DNA of 6,074 nucleotides from Ignavibacteriota bacterium (GTDB lineage: Bacteria > Bacteroidota > Ignavibacteria > Tepidaquicellales > Tepidaquicellaceae): contig PNBM01000327.1 in assembly GCA_003135995.1 (NCBI GenBank), positions 14,939 to 21,012 on the forward strand, written 5' to 3'. The notes under the pieces were generated by a model that saw nothing but the letters and a program-made list of their open reading frames with translations, did not search any database and had not been told where the DNA came from. This document shows positions 5,937 through 6,074 of the stretch, piece after piece. How positions within the stretch are numbered: position 1 is the stretch's first letter; each line of letters opens with the position of its first letter. The translations under genes were made by a program, and so were the position numbers.

Positions 5937-6074
5937 TTATTTTTTTTGACCGGATTTATTTTGAAATGATACTTCGGTTGCAGGATTTCCGGTTATGGTC
6001 TGAAATACAACACAATATCTCTCCGTAAGTTTTATTAAAGTCTCGAGTTTATCATCAGACTCTTCGCAATCGAG
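5937..6074 (-). CDS. OsmC/Ohr-family protein, C-terminal 45 residues (5' end outside window)
   Basis: The reading frame enters from the right edge and ends at the stop codon complementary to 5937-5939. The visible protein runs LDCEESDDKLETLIKLTERY, then CVVFQTITGNPATEVSFQNK, then SGQKK. An acidic, charged helix leading into LTERYCVVFQT and a short final strand is the pattern of OsmC-family C-termini; the Cys of RYCVV is the expected second redox-active cysteine that reduces organic hydroperoxides in OsmC/Ohr. The first cysteine and the N-terminal domain lie beyond the window, so OsmC, Ohr and YhfA-type subfamilies cannot be told apart. Cytoplasmic location is expected for the family. It converges on the protease gene and the candidate small RNA. 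Confidence 0.75.
   Translation of the reverse strand, partial: LDCEESDDKLETLIKLTERYCVVFQTITGNPATEVSFQNKSGQKK

Overview
The window is AT-rich and probably comes from a chromosome of the Ignavibacteria/Ignavibacteriota, in the wider Bacteroidota–Chlorobiota group. The best evidence is the C-terminus of the secreted protein at 3208-4446. Its SQNYPNPFNPST...LKVYNILGQEIALLVN...SGIYFYKLE...KKML sequence is the type A sorting domain of the type IX secretion system (T9SS) in the form typical of that lineage. Weak or absent Shine-Dalgarno sequences and abundant short G/C-rich dispersed repeats fit as well. This placement is inferred from motifs, not from a search.

Layout, left to right. Positions 1-57 hold one and a half copies of an inverted dispersed repeat. 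A strong bidirectional hairpin terminator follows (92-128). An intact minus-strand gcvP (154-2997) encodes the single-chain glycine decarboxylase of the glycine cleavage system. A 210-bp AT-rich divergent intergenic region leads to a plus-strand gene (3208-4446) for an exported protein with seven repeats of about 40 residues, predicted to be a beta-propeller, plus the T9SS sorting domain. A G/C-rich repeat lies in frame inside that sorting domain. The gene-free stretch 4447-4783 contains at least four short repeat or hairpin units of about three families. Next is a plus-strand gene (4784-5617) for an ArdC-like/ImmA-IrrE-like HExxH zinc metalloprotease. The following 319-bp gap contains a sigma70-like promoter match, several nested hairpins and a very good terminator, which together could be a small RNA of about 125 nt. 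The window ends in the C-terminal 45 codons of a minus-strand OsmC-family gene (5937-6074), with its own terminator.

The genes do not form an obvious operon or pathway: glycine catabolism, a secreted surface or extracellular protein, an orphan metalloprotease and a peroxide-stress type protein. The second-look items are the repeat inserted in frame in the sorting domain, the repeat cluster at 4468-4625, the orphan ArdC-like protease, and the candidate small RNA at about 5737-5862. I see no transposase, integrase, CRISPR array, tRNA or rRNA.
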